Below, one piece after another: positions 9,770 to 22,500 of a DNA stretch of 64,000 nt. The translations under genes were made by a program, and so were the position numbers. The DNA is taken from assembly GCF_000003815.2 (NCBI RefSeq), contig NC_049985.1, forward strand, positions 1,975,762 to 2,039,761, in the 5' to 3' direction. The notes beneath the pieces are model-generated. The model saw nothing but the letters and a program-made list of their open reading frames with translations, did not search any database and was not told the DNA's origin. This DNA comes from Branchiostoma floridae. Taxonomy: Eukaryota > Chordata > Leptocardii > Amphioxiformes > Branchiostomatidae. How positions within the stretch are numbered: the first letter of the stretch is position 1; the number at the start of each line of letters is the position of its first letter.

Positions 9770-12700
9770 CATGCTCCCAGGGGAGGGGGCAAACAATGCC
9801 TCATATCTATATACTTCTGTCCTATCAGTATACTTATCAACATGTTGTCACAATAATAGCCATACCTACATATATATATACACTACAGCTAATTCTAGCA
9901 AAATCTCCTAAAATAGACCATCGTCTGGTCTACAAATAGATGTATGACCAAAGATAGAATCTGAATATATCTGACCATTTGGGATGAGGTTGCTCTATGT
10001 GATATTTCTCAATAACTAGTATAAGTAACAAGTCAGCATATTTTATATCTGAGTCGCTAACTGATTCTACGTCTTTGCAGTTGTCAAGCAACTAAAGATT
10101 TTGTGCTACATTTCAGGCAGCACCTACTTCTTTTTAAGTGACTGAGAAAGATATAACCTGTACTATAATGGGTATCTAACAAAAAAAGTATGGTATTTAA
10201 CCCCAAACTACATGTATGAAACTAACTATAGTTTGGCGTGAAATACAGATTTTTCTTCAACGCTGATGAAAGCTAGCAGACCCTATCTTACACAGTTATC
10301 TTGAAGACAAAACATTATACTTGTGGATAAAAGGAAACAATAGGGCCCATATCTCGGCAGGTATGCCTATTTATTTGGCCACAGATGTTTACTTCCCACA
10401 CTGCATTATAATGGCTAAGACGTCAGACTTAAGAGTCACGATTTCTTAATGTTAAAGGATCTCTACATCATCTGGACACAAAAATAAAACGACTTCTTTC
10501 TTGGGCTCAGACCTCCCTAAATTGTTTACGATCCACTTACAACTAAGACGTTACTCAAGATAGTAACATCGTCTTAAAACCATGGACTCAATCATCAAAC
10601 AAATACCTTTCTTTAGTTCTTACAAATAGGTATAATTGGGTCTGTACCTATACTTTAGTAAGTCTAGTAATAATACGTAACTACTACCTATACTACTACT
10701 GCCTCAGGGGGGTTAAACGTACATCACTTCTGGTATAACAACAAGTTTCTGACACACTTTGGCCAGGCTAACAATACAACTACTAGTAGCACTAGCTATT
10801 AGTATTAGTAAATATTATTACTACATCTGCCTAAGGGGCACTTAGCGTATGTCACTTCTAACTCTAAATTCACAATACAACCACACAACAGTGCCGACAT
10901 TTTCCTTAGTAATCCAATTACTATATCCAATACGTGTACTAGCATATATTGCCTGGGCTTCTTTTCTGACAGTCTGGCAGTACTTTGACCAGTAAAACAA
11001 TCTAACCAACACACAACATGAACTTTGGACAGTCTCACATCCTGAACACACGGCAGCTTTAGTTTTTAAAACTAGCCTCTACCAGACTCCATAGTCACTG
11101 GGGAAAAAATGATAGAAATTGGCTAAATAAACTAATAACACTAGTTATGCTGCATGCTATACTCCTGGGCCAGATAACTTTCCTGGCATGTGACCTGTCT
11201 ATTTGCCCAATTCCTCCTATTTTTCCATAGACTACTTTAGGGCCATAAAGAGCCATTTAGGTGAAACCAAGAGCTTCTCCGGGCTTCTCCATATATCATA
11301 AGTTGCTTTTGGACAAAACCAGAGGTTCTTGTGTTATGCTGATTACAAAAATCCGGAAACACAAACACACAGACAGACAAACCAAAAACTGTATCTCTAT
11401 TTTTCATGGAAATAATAAATCTAAACCATTTCAGCCAGCTACACTCCACCTATTTTCATTACTGTCTGTACTGTGTTTCACACCTTTAGTTTATGTAGGA
11501 CAGGTGTTTTTCTCTCCATCCATAGTTATCACCTGTGGAGTACCTGTATTTCACACCTATTGCATCTCTTTGATCGACACAGAAGACAGACAACACATGC
11601 ATTTTACCATTGTCTAAAGATCATCAGTGTGTTAGTATGAAAACTGCCAATAATCTTCTCCTCAAAATTTTGTTGTGTGTTACAGTTGAACTTTATAAAT
11701 CTAAAGAGAAATTCTGGCCACTGCACAAAAAAGGAATATGAACTAGTCATACCACAAACACACTGTGCAAAGCAAGTTAAAAGCTGTGGAACATGTCTGT
11801 ACTGTACTACAATGGCCTGTTCAATTCTACATTCCCACAAACTATAACATGTAATAGTTTCTCACAGCTGACCGTAAGTTCATGATTATTTGTACACGCA
11901 ATGACATCAATATATCAACATTTCACAGTTCAGCTCATGACGGTGCCACGTCAAGACAAGTTGTGTCTTGTTTGGCAAAATGACAAACAGGAAATTTCAA
12001 CAGCTCACAGCCCGAAAACTAAATTTAGAGCGTAGAGACAGTCGTTTTGTTTTATCCAAAACATGAACGTATATAGTCAGCTCATCCGAAATAATGACAA
12101 TATATTGTGAAGGCACGCGCTATGATTTATTACTACTATCATCGTTTAATGCCAACATCAGAAATTTAGACAACAAAAGAGCATTTATCATATATGACTT
12201 TTGAGACACTGAAAGCATCTCCTGACGTCTTACGTCAGATGCAAGAATGTAGTAATATTAATATTCGCTATTCATTCATTTATTCATGCAATCATATACA
12301 CAAGGAATGTATAATATTCCCCATATGCTTTGAAATAGATATTCGAGGAGCGATATTTGATTGTCTCAAAAACCACAGCTCCAAAACTTATGCTTTATGT
12401 TTTCCCAACCCAGCCCTTCAAACAGAATATAAACAATACACTCTTAAGTTAAGTGCCCTGTGCGACCGTCCACAAGCATTTATTACCAGATTAACAATGG
12501 GAAAATGGCTAGTATTACCTAGAACGTTATATAAATAACGATCTTGGTATTGCTATTACAAACTTGGGGACAATATGTATTCTACAGTGCTTGTTTTCAT
12601 CCAATAATAAACACTGTGTATTATATTTATAAGGACCTGCCATTCAATGATGTAGATTATTCTTTTAACTTGAATGTTTGAATGAACATTACCTACCAAG

Positions 12701-15700
12701 TGTTGTTAGTAACAAGAGCACATATTTCAGAGAAATACTGTACCCAAAATATACCCAAAATGGACGCAGTACGATACAATTTAGACTGTAAGACTGTCAC
12801 CAAATATCAAGTAGATCAAAATTATTTATCATAACACAACATTCATCCATACACGACAGAGAAGATGTTGAACGTTGTATTTCTAAAAAATGCATCCTTT
12901 AAAAAAAATTCATATTCATGTCTTAGAAAAGCAATAGAAATCTAAGAACAGAAAGAAAACATCTTCGATTACCATATCAACAGTGTTTTTTCTTCAGGGA
13001 ATTTCAAAAGTGCAGCTAATTTAGGAAGGGGGAGGGGCAGCGGGATTCCATGTCCCCAGATCCACCTGGTCACATGATCACAGGTGAGTCTTCCCATTGT
13101 CTTACCTGGGAACGGTAACCTGTCCAACCAGGTAACACTAGCCTCGGGCAAACATGCCTTAAGCGAGTCTTACACACATGAGTAGGTATGTTTGGGTTCT
13201 TAAGGAAGGGAACCCCTCAAAAACATAGAACCACAACAAAACATTTTCAAGTTTTCATATCATCCTCTATACTTCAATAACATAAGAAGTATGTAGCGAA
13301 CCAAACCACATACTGTGTATAAATACTATAATAGAAAACAAAATGACACTACAATGGAATCAAATACCTCTCTTTTTTCGTAGTCATTTCTTCCAAAACA
13401 TGAAGACATCGGACACCAGCAACAAGGGTCGAGCAGAACTATGCTTGGAAGACTAAGTTTACATACCGACTTTTCACATCCAACACCCGAGCTTACATGG
13501 GGTTAGCCCCTGAATTCCTGATTCGCCATTCCAATCTTTACAGGCTTGTAGCTATCTTGTGTATGTGATCTACAGGAATTCTATTAACTGGTTTATAGAT
13601 TTGTACCTCTGTGCTAAGCACATGTTCTTTATGACTGTGAGTGTAGAGTGTATATGTCTAAATGTAGAGTGTGTGTTGTGTAGTGTACCAGGAAGTGTAG
13701 TGGGGAGGGGGGCAGGTTTGTACATACCTTGCACCAAATGTCTGTCCGTCCGACCCCTGCACGGGAAATAAATAATAAACACGAGTCAGAGACGGCCACG
13801 TCGGGCCAGAGTTTGTGTCAGCCCGCCAGTGTGTGCCAGCAGTCGCTGCTGGATCGGAACCAAGCGCTGTTTGGGTGGAATTCGGGCTATTTTTGGTCAA
13901 AATCTTGACGCAAGGCCGAAGTGGTTCCTGCTTTCGGTAGCGGTCGGGCCCCGACCTGATCGCATTGGTATGCGACAACACACGCCGTGCACAGGGCTAC
14001 AATACGTACACAATCAGACCTCATACTCTACACAACTGTTGTATATATACTACAGACTTTACTAGTAATGCACGATCTGCTGTAAACCTAGGCAAAACAC
14101 GACGAAGCTATGTAAAATGTGAGGTATTTTTGCGAACCTGTAACGGAGCGCCGTCAACCATGTGCCGCAGCTCTCTGTAGTCGGTCTGTACGAAAGCTGT
14201 CAACAAAAATATCAACATCGTCAGGTATACAAACAACGACAAGACATCAAAAACGATCTACAGTGTCTGTAACACAAAATAATCCAGACGACAAGACGTT
14301 GAAGGTCGCCTATTGTTGCTATTTTGGGCTAACAGCTGCACAGGGCCACAGTTGTCTTCTGTGTTTTGGCACAAACCGAAACACAGAAGACATGTACTTG
14401 CCGCCAACGATGGCCCCGTTTCTCGCGATCGCGAACGGTTAGAGGGAATCACAACACGACATACCTTGCTCCTGACCTCCAGCAAGCTGCAGACATGTTA
14501 AAACGAAGTGTAGGAAACTGACAAATAGCGGGAAGCAGCGCTGAAAGTCGGAGTGCGAGATCGCACTATCCTTCCCTGGCCCAGCCATTCTTGTTCTACT
14601 GAAGATGTCAGCTGACACCAGCCGCTTGTTGCCAGCCGTAGATTCGGTACAGGATGGCGGGAACTCACACAGTCATCATTGCGTGGGTTCGCTTGATAAA
14701 CTATTTTCTGGTCTTTTCTGTTCTCACAATAAAAAGGTTCCGCTAACCGTTAAGTTAAGACGGCGAGGATGTTTTTGTCTGATCGGGCGGTTTTTTCTCC
14801 AAAAACATGTTTGATAAAGGAATGTCAAGCCAGGGTCCGAGAAGTGAAATGATTTGCCCATATTTGGGATATGCCTTTTGGACTTTCTTTCTAAAGTTCC
14901 ATTCGAATCCTGTTTCACCTCACCTGACCCCACATAGCCATTGACCACAACATTGAGGTCAAGGCATATAACGTTACCATAGTAATAAACCGATTTTATA
15001 TTTCAGCCCAGTTTAGTGCGTGTACAGGTGGCATTGTTAACATGATTTGTTGTTTACCTGTTATTTATGGGCTCCCTTCATAAATCATCCCAATTCGTGT
15101 CCAAGTTGAATTGATATGAAAATAGATAAATTTGTGCTTGTTTATAATAGTTTGACCTATGGCACATCAAAAAGAACAACATTAACATTGGTAAGATACT
15201 TTCCTTGACAATTATATCATTGTACTAAATGGTATTTTCTACTACGACTGTCAATTCATTCATTCGTTCGTTCATTCATTCACAGTCACCCGTTTTTTTA
15301 TTCATTCATGCATCGCTATCAACGGTCAGTTTTTATCTAGACAAAAGTAAAAACCACAAACCTGGCCTGTTTATCTATTCATTTGTTTATTTATTTATTG
15401 GTAGATTATCTATTCATTGGTAATACCAACGGAATTACTCAAGGTACAAGTTCACGTGAAAGTACTAAAGGCAGACAAACGCGGAAGTTCAAATCATGTT
15501 CATTTGCTGAAACCAGGAAGTTAACGTTACCCGAAATCTGCCCTCTACAAGGAAAGTTCCCGCTTCCGGGGCCCCAGGCACTTTCTTCCGTGAAAGTCAC
15601 TGGAATGGTTTCCGCCGATTTCCGATCTATTAAATGTTTGGTTTCCTTTAAATTGTTAGATGTACCAGAATGAGCTATTCAGTTGGATGAAATCTTTTTG

Positions 15701-15935
15701 TATACTCAATACCTTCAGTAGAAAGAATCAAACTGTTTTGTATAGTTTGACGGCATGGCTGGGCCTGTTACTATCTGTAAAATATTGCACAGAGTTTGTT
15801 ATTTTCTGAAGATCTGGTTCTGTTTTCCAGTGATAGAAATCATAAAACTGTTGGTTACTTTTATGACATTGGTCTTTGTGTCTTAATCCTCTCTAATCCC
15901 CTAGGCAATTAGCACAGTGTGTGAGCCAACCAGTG
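9770..15935. other. Gene-poor region
   Basis: I find no supported gene in this 6 kb. Open frames such as 12194-12538 (+) are AT-rich with no motif. A 17-bp inverted repeat (GTCTTCTGTGTTT..AAACACAGAAGAC) lies at about 14352-14392. A family IV-like fragment (TAGCCTCTACCAGACTCC) starts near 11072. The sequence ACTGT followed by GTGAGTT on the minus strand near 14674 would fit as a first-exon donor for the fragment at 2549-2867, but only by phase. Confidence 0.4.
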
Positions 15936-16052
15936 GTGCAGAAGTGTTGTATTATAAAAAAAAATGTTGTACTATCCAAAAACTGTGGTACTGTTTTATG
16001 CAAATTTTACATATTACCACACTTTTTGGATAGTACAACACTTTTTCTGCAC
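15936..16052. repeat. Palindromic element with GTGCAGAA ends
   Basis: Left arm GTGCAGAAGTGTTG and TGTTGTACTATCCAAAAA; right arm TTTTTGGATAGTACAACAC and TTCTGCAC. The arms pair over about 45 bp around a short AT-rich loop. It has the form of a MITE and no coding content. Confidence 0.8.
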
Positions 16053-16245
16053 TATGTGGATATAATCACAGTAATTGAAGGGCTTCCATTGGCTGAGGGG
16101 TAGTGGCCAATGCTCTAACCCTACAAAAGTCCCATGCGATCAACTTGAACAAAGGCCTTTCACACGTACGGCTACACGTGGTAGGCAGCGCTGCTGGAAG
16201 GGTCTATTCAATTAAGTGAAAGTAAAAGGTAATTGTTTTCCGTCA

Positions 16246-16722
16246 TTACCATTTAAAGGAATGCTGCAATTTTCGGCTCAGTAAAATACAAATTTTTGTG
16301 GTTGTGGGGTCATCAGAATCAAATCCATCTCCACAGACAAAGAACAAGGCGACATAAGGAGGATCGAATCTGCCGACGACGAATGTGTCGCCTCTTAAGC
16401 GCTTGTCGCGGGGTTCCTCTGTGTTGACAACGCATGTGGGCCGTGGCACGACGTCACGTCCGCTGGGCTGGCAGCTGCCCAAAGGTTGGCGTGTCTCACA
16501 CACAACATCACCGCTCCGCACAAATATGGTCTGAGAAACTGGCAAGGAAAGGCAAAACAAGCGCTGACGACATTCCAGTCGAGTCGGTACAAGGAAAAGA
16601 CATATTGTGCGCTTGTGCCACCCCCTCCGACTGAAAGGTTTCTTCCAAAACTGAATAGATGGACGGGACAAAAGATTGCCCTTGACTACAAGCGCACACC
16701 CCGTGTCAAGTGTCATAAGCAT
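16246..16722 (-). other. 158-codon open frame of unknown status
   Basis: This is the longest open frame in the left third apart from repeats, in locally GC-richer DNA. It lacks a signal peptide, a recognisable domain or a clear splice partner. Cysteine-rich, proline-poor sequence without repeated motifs makes it look more like a transposon remnant or chance frame than a gene. I do not recognise it. Confidence 0.2.
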
Positions 16723-17430
16723 CTGTTTCAGTGTTTATCCTAAGGAGGATCATTCATTTCTTAAATCTAAAAGGCATGGAAATAAAAGATAAAACCAGCG
16801 CAATAACGAAAAGACATAAACTTATTTGAGTAGGAGAAAGAAACAACTCGATCCATGGCGCTACTGCTGAGATTGTGACTCGGACATGTGCAATGTACCT
16901 AAAGTCTTGAATTTGTAATGTTGTAAGATAAATCATATGTATTCTTCACAACACTAACGAAATATGCAAAGCATATGTAGCGTGAAGCCATATGTCCATG
17001 TCTGCAGCGAATTTGTCGGCAGATTGCCAGTCAGCGAAAGGGAGAGTAGTCCAGGGCCAAGAAAGATAGAAATCAGCAGACTGGTGACGATATCGTATCA
17101 TGTTTGAGCGACTTTTACGTCAGCTCGGTGGACTCGCTTCAGACTGTGATACGTTGCCTGTGCCAAGGAAGTGTTACGTGTTGTATCTTTATAGGATAAA
17201 GAGGAAAAGATCGAAATCTAACAGGGAAGTGTCCTGCTGGAGAAGGAGACACGGAAGGGAACTGCAACCTCCCAGAGCCCAGAAAAGCGGAGCCAGAATC
17301 GCTGCGCCCAGTTGATTCCAAAGCACGCGCTATATGCGTCTGGTTCCATGCCTTGATTTCCTTGTTTCGCTTGACTTGCTGACCTCGCGATTCTTCCTGG
17401 AACTCATGTTTAAAGATAAATGCCATTTTC

Positions 17431-17720
17431 CTAGCCTACACCAGGCCATCCTACGGGGTAGCCAGCGTAGTTAGTTTTGGTAGAGACTATTAATTTCCAT
17501 CGGCCCTGCAAAGGAGTCCAAGGAAATGTGTCAACTGGATGACAAAAGAGAAGAATTTGGCCAAACAGGTACAGCTAAGTCGCCATGGGACTTCAATGAG
17601 TCTTTTGAAGCCCGCGGACGGCCCAGCTCACTCCTAGGCCAATTCACTCCAACTAGACTTTTATTGATGAATTGGCCAAAGTCCGCTATTCGGCCAGACG
17701 AGATTCTGGTAGAGACTACA
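17431..17720. repeat. Family IV MITE, copy 1
   Basis: Starts CTAGCCTACACCAGGCC and ends GATTCTGGTAGAGACTAC. The diagnostic interior is CTCCTAGGCCAATTCACTCC followed by TTGGCCAAAGTCC. Related copies are at 40891-41062 and 43991-44175, with fragments near 11072 and 27125-27240. Confidence 0.75.
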
Positions 17721-18904
17721 GCAAAAGGTCTGCATGCTTTTCTCGGTGAGACGTGGCTAGCTCAGATTTAATTGTAGCCGGACCAGTCTTAAATACCGGT
17801 AAATTATCTGTGATTTATAATTGGTCGCTTACGTATACGTTCCACATAGCGCGTTTTCTGTTGCCTTGGAATAATCGTTAAGCGTCATATGGCATCATGA
17901 ATACAACGTATGTTTTCAAATTACATGTATCATGGAAGCTCATCTGTGTCTGTACTCTGTAGTAATCATATAATCATAGTACAAAGCTAAACTTTCCTCC
18001 AACACAAAGGTGTGCACAGGTCAAATTTTCAAAGACCACTGTCGCCTTCTTCATATGTTTTCACTAAAGCTTACCCGAAGCAACGTGGATTTTTTTAAAT
18101 AACACTAACTTCGTTATCATTTCAAAGCTTTCTGCTCTTTTTTTTTTCATTTGAATATATACGAAATTGAACACCAGTAACGCTATGATATACTAATTTT
18201 AGTAATCAGGTCATGTTCACAAGCTTCTGTAAGTCTAATTGAGTCATCATGGGCGTCCCCAGTCTGTATGATTGCGCATTCGCCGAGAACCAAAATCAGG
18301 TTGGGAGCGGTCAATGTGAGCTCAATCACACCTGGACATTCTCACCTCAAGTTAATGCGGCGGAAAACACGCATTTGGTCAGTGTACAACTCGGAAATGT
18401 ACCCACAAGACGCGTTTGGGTTGTAATTACACCATTAACCGCATAGCGCCGTATTTGTTGCTGTGCTAATTTTGGTCGCACGGCGGCGCTGTTATAGTAG
18501 ATTCTTTCGCTGGTATACCGTCAGGCTTGTAGATTGTAGCGGACCACAGTCCGAAAAATCAAGGTATGTGATCATTTTGAAACGTTGACAGCCACAAAAT
18601 TAAGTTCAAGATAGCCTCCGATACTACAATGTTTTCGTAAGGTACCGTATCCCTTCGTAATCCAAAGAAAAATCAGAGATCTGTTATGTTTTTGTTTACA
18701 AACAGAGCAAAGTGTGGTTTAGCTACCGGCAGGTGTAATGATAGCAAACCGTTACGTCCCTGTCTGTACTGTCTTTCTCTCTGTTTCCTCGAAGTTTTAT
18801 ATCCTAAAGTCGTCTGTTTTCAGGTCAGCTGGCTTCTAGTGTGAGCTGAAACGCAGGTTGGCCAGGAAAGAAAATATAGAAGACCGGCTAGCTCGGAGCC
18901 GGTT

Positions 18905-18950
18905 TGTGGAGGCCGCCATCTTGAACTTGGGCCGGCAGGAAGTGGAGTTG
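18905..18950 (+). promoter_or_regulatory. YY1-like and ETS-like sites, likely ELMOD promoter
   Basis: GCCGCCATCTTGAAC at about 18912-18926 matches the YY1 core (GCCGCCATCTTG), and GGCAGGAAGTGG at about 18934-18945 fits an ETS site. The pair lies about 660 bp upstream of the first coding exon of the ELMO-domain gene on the same strand. YY1 plus ETS sites are usual in animal housekeeping promoters. The transcription start and any 5' UTR intron are inferred, not shown. Confidence 0.45.
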
Positions 18951-19224
18951 GCAACTCGGCACCCTCTTCGGTTTGTAACGTTAAAACATATGACTGTACG
19001 ACTAAAGACAAAGCTGAAGATAGGTGTAAGGCTAAAGGGGAAGTATGACACAAAATGTTAAGATTAACAGGTGGCGTTGAAAGAAAGTAACCATGATACG
19101 ACTGACGTGGGGAGGGGGGCAAATCGGGGCCGGCCTGTACCTGGGTACATCCAGGCCATGGTACAGAGAGATTCCTTGATCAGTTCGGTTTGTATCTTTC
19201 TGTAACTGTTTATACAGAACACAA

Positions 19225-19345
19225 CATTCCCCTTTTGGGGTGGCCCTGTGGTTTATAGTAACCCTAGACCAAGAGTTGCAGGGTTTGTATCCCAGCTGTT
19301 GTGAGCTACTGGAATGGATTGCAGTCCATATGAGTGACATGAGTA
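19225..19345 (+). mobile_element. tRNA-related SINE, family B copy 1
   Basis: GTGGCCCTG, AACCCTAGACCAAGAG and GCAGGGTTTGTATCCC are followed by a body with ACTGGAATGGATTGCAGTCC. The same order of blocks, with a better B box (GGGTTCGAATCC), is present at 34530-34690. The copy lies just upstream of the ELMO-domain gene. Confidence 0.55.
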
Positions 19346-19586
19346 TGATCAGATATTGACCGTACTTGTATTAATGTTATATCTGTTTTATGTGTGTGTG
19401 TATGTGTTCATTATCATTTGTATAGTCTGTCCCTCTTGTTACAACCTGTGAAAGTAAGCTTTTTAGTGAGATAAACTGGAATAATTATGAGACACCTGTC
19501 CATTTGACCCCCCACCCCATACACAGGTGAGGTTATTACCTGGATAACGAGCCCGACACCTGAGACTACAGGTGTGTAAGTTAGGG

Positions 19587-22500
19587 ATGTGGCAGGCCAC
19601 CTGGCTGTACCTGTATCTCACCTGGATCAGACCCATGATCAAATGGCTACTCAGGAAGATACTAGGCACCTGCGAGCTGCAGCGCATCTGTCGAGGGTAT
19701 GGGGGTGCTGCTAGGACTAAGAGAGTCGGTGAGTGTTTGGGAAGGATCTAGTGTTTGTCTCATTAAATTAAGAAATGGCTGAGAAAAATTGTTATAGAAG
19801 TCAAATGTTAGCACTCAAAATCTGAGGTTCTTGTCTTTAAAGCTCAAAACTTCCATGTCTTTGTGCTGAAATATCCAGTGAATTGAATATAATCATAATG
19901 ATGTCCACTTGACTTTTAGTACTCAGTGTTTTAATGTGTACCTTCATTCTAATCCGAGTTGCTCTTTTTTGTTCCAGAAAAATCTTTGAAGCTGTCGAAA
20001 TACCAGGTACTGTATGTATTCTGGAATTTTCAGTGTACAGTAGGCACCATTGTTTTTATTTAAGCAAGTTGACTCCAGCCTTGTTTAATAGCTTTGTTCC
20101 TCTCGTAACAGTAATGACCATTGCTAGCAGACCAAAGCTATCAAGGCTGGACTCCAGGCTAATTCTGACTTCTGTATTTGACTATCTCAAAATGTTGTTC
20201 TGGTGATTGAACAAAAAACAAATGACAATGACTATTGAGAAAGACGTATAAAACAGAAACCAGTCAAATGTTGGAGTCTCAGCCATTGTCGTTCCATGCC
20301 TTACGGGATATAAATGTTAGATATGTCTAAATTCCCATTGTCTATGTAATGCTGTCCGTCTTATATGTTGTCCCTCAAACATCAGCAGTGCTGCCTCAAG
20401 GGTCTGGCTAATATCTTGTCACATATTGGAATGAAAGAATAACTAAATTAGTAAATAAAAGAAAATAAGAGACAAATGAAAAGTTTTCAAATGACACTGT
20501 TAATATTCATTTCTCAACCTTAGCTTCTCCAGGAGGTGACCCACAAAAAAATAAGTACAAAATAACCCACACCAAAACCTCTGCCTGGAGAGAAGTTAGA
20601 TGTCCCAACAAAAGAAAGATGAAAACTTTTTTTGTTGATATTTTCTGTCCCTCCCAGGTCCTGCAGGAGATTACCCATGGAGGTGCAGAATGTGACGTAG
20701 ACCAGACAGTGCAGGGCATCATACAGATCAAGGGTGTCAGTCAGCAGAAAGATCCACAGTAAGTCTCATCTCCTAGCACATTTACCAAACATCTAGCACA
20801 TTTACTACAGTAAGTGTCCACAGGTGCAATGGTCGAGTGGGTAGAGTGTTGCAGTTGGCAAGTCATTGGTTCATTCCTCGACCGAGTCATACATAGACTT
20901 TTAAGATGGTACATACTCCCTTCTCTGCTTAGCACTTGGTAAATGATATGGTAGTTAAACACACAGACCACTGTCAGCAGACTATCCCCCTGCTGTAGTG
21001 ATTTCACAAAGTTGTGTGGCCCAGGGCTACAGAAATGGATATGGACACTGCCCAATGCACCATTTGGTGTGGACTTTATTCAAGCTGCAACAACACATTT
21101 TGTAAATGATGTAACAAACTCTTCACCATTTCCCTGCAGATTTGCTCCGTCCCTGCGAGGGTGTCTGGTACAGATCCGTGGGTACCAGGAGCTGATACAT
21201 GAGGTGGAGGGGGTGAGGGCAGAGGCGTACTCCTCAGACAACCAGGAACACGAGAATATGCTGCTACAGGCAAGCAGTCTATGCCTTAGACTAGTTAAAG
21301 GACAAATTGTCCTTGATGTACAGTTGATGGAAAAAGCTTTCCGTAATTATCGATGTTTTCAAAGCTTAGAGTTGTTGAACTTGCAGGCTACTAGATGAAT
21401 TCCTTGTGTCCTTTTAGATGTAAAATGACAAATGACTTTTGTTATACATCTTCTCCTGTCAGCTTTGTGACCTTTAAGCAGTTTTTCCAAAGCCCTTGAG
21501 AAATGTCTCTCAAAAGGTAGATTATAATTGATTTACTAATCTTTTGTTCCCTTTAATATAAAACTACCACCAACATTTCTGATTGACAGTTTTCCCAAAG
21601 CCCCGGACAATTGTCTCTTCAGTGGTAGTATTTAATTTACTAATCATCTCTTCCCTTTAGCTTTGGGACCACCTGATGCCTGACACCAGCCTGGAGTCCC
21701 GCATCACCAAACAGTGGGGCGACATCGGTTTCCAGGGAGACGACCCCAGGACGGACTTCAGGGGCATGGGTACGGACTGGACCATTTCTCGTGTGCGGGG
21801 GGAGGTAGAAGAGAGATGAGTAGAATATCATTGAGAGATGAGATGAGAGCTTTATTTGGTTTTGGCAGTTAAAACAAAACTGAAATTTCACACCAAATTA
21901 CATAATGCACGAAATGCACGTCCTAAGAGATTACATAGAATAGAGTTACATATAACACAAGAGAGTTACAGTCTGACGTAAAACAAACGTTCACTTGTTA
22001 CTGAATGAATGTCTACAGAGTCCGATTGTACAAAGATGTTGCCTGGGGTTTTTTTTTTTTTTTAAATCCTACTGTAAAAGTGAGAATGAGAACATTTTAC
22101 TCGTAGTTATGTCTTTTCAAAATGAGGTAATGACAAGATTACGTGGCATTTTTTTAGGCATGAAAGTGTGGAAACTTTGATAATAACATCTTCACTTCTT
22201 TAAGATTTCTTATATCTATTTTCTTCCCACAGGTATGCTTGGGCTACACAACCTGTTGTGAGTATGCTGTCATGTCAGTTCAGATATTTCATAATTGTAT
22301 ACACTGTTATACTACCACCAAGGCTTGACCTTGTTTTGGAGGAATAGCTTGTACATTGTTCCTGTGATATGACAGTATGAGCCGCTAGATGGTGGACATC
22401 ACATGAAAATGCTTCTAATAGAAGTTCTATCAAACCATCATTTGCTTTTTGCCATGTACACATCAAATTCGGTTCAGTTTTTTTATGTTTAAGTGCCAAA

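Noticed and set aside
12194-12538. 114-codon plus-strand frame
   Set aside because: AT-rich, no motif, no splice context and unremarkable composition; likely chance.
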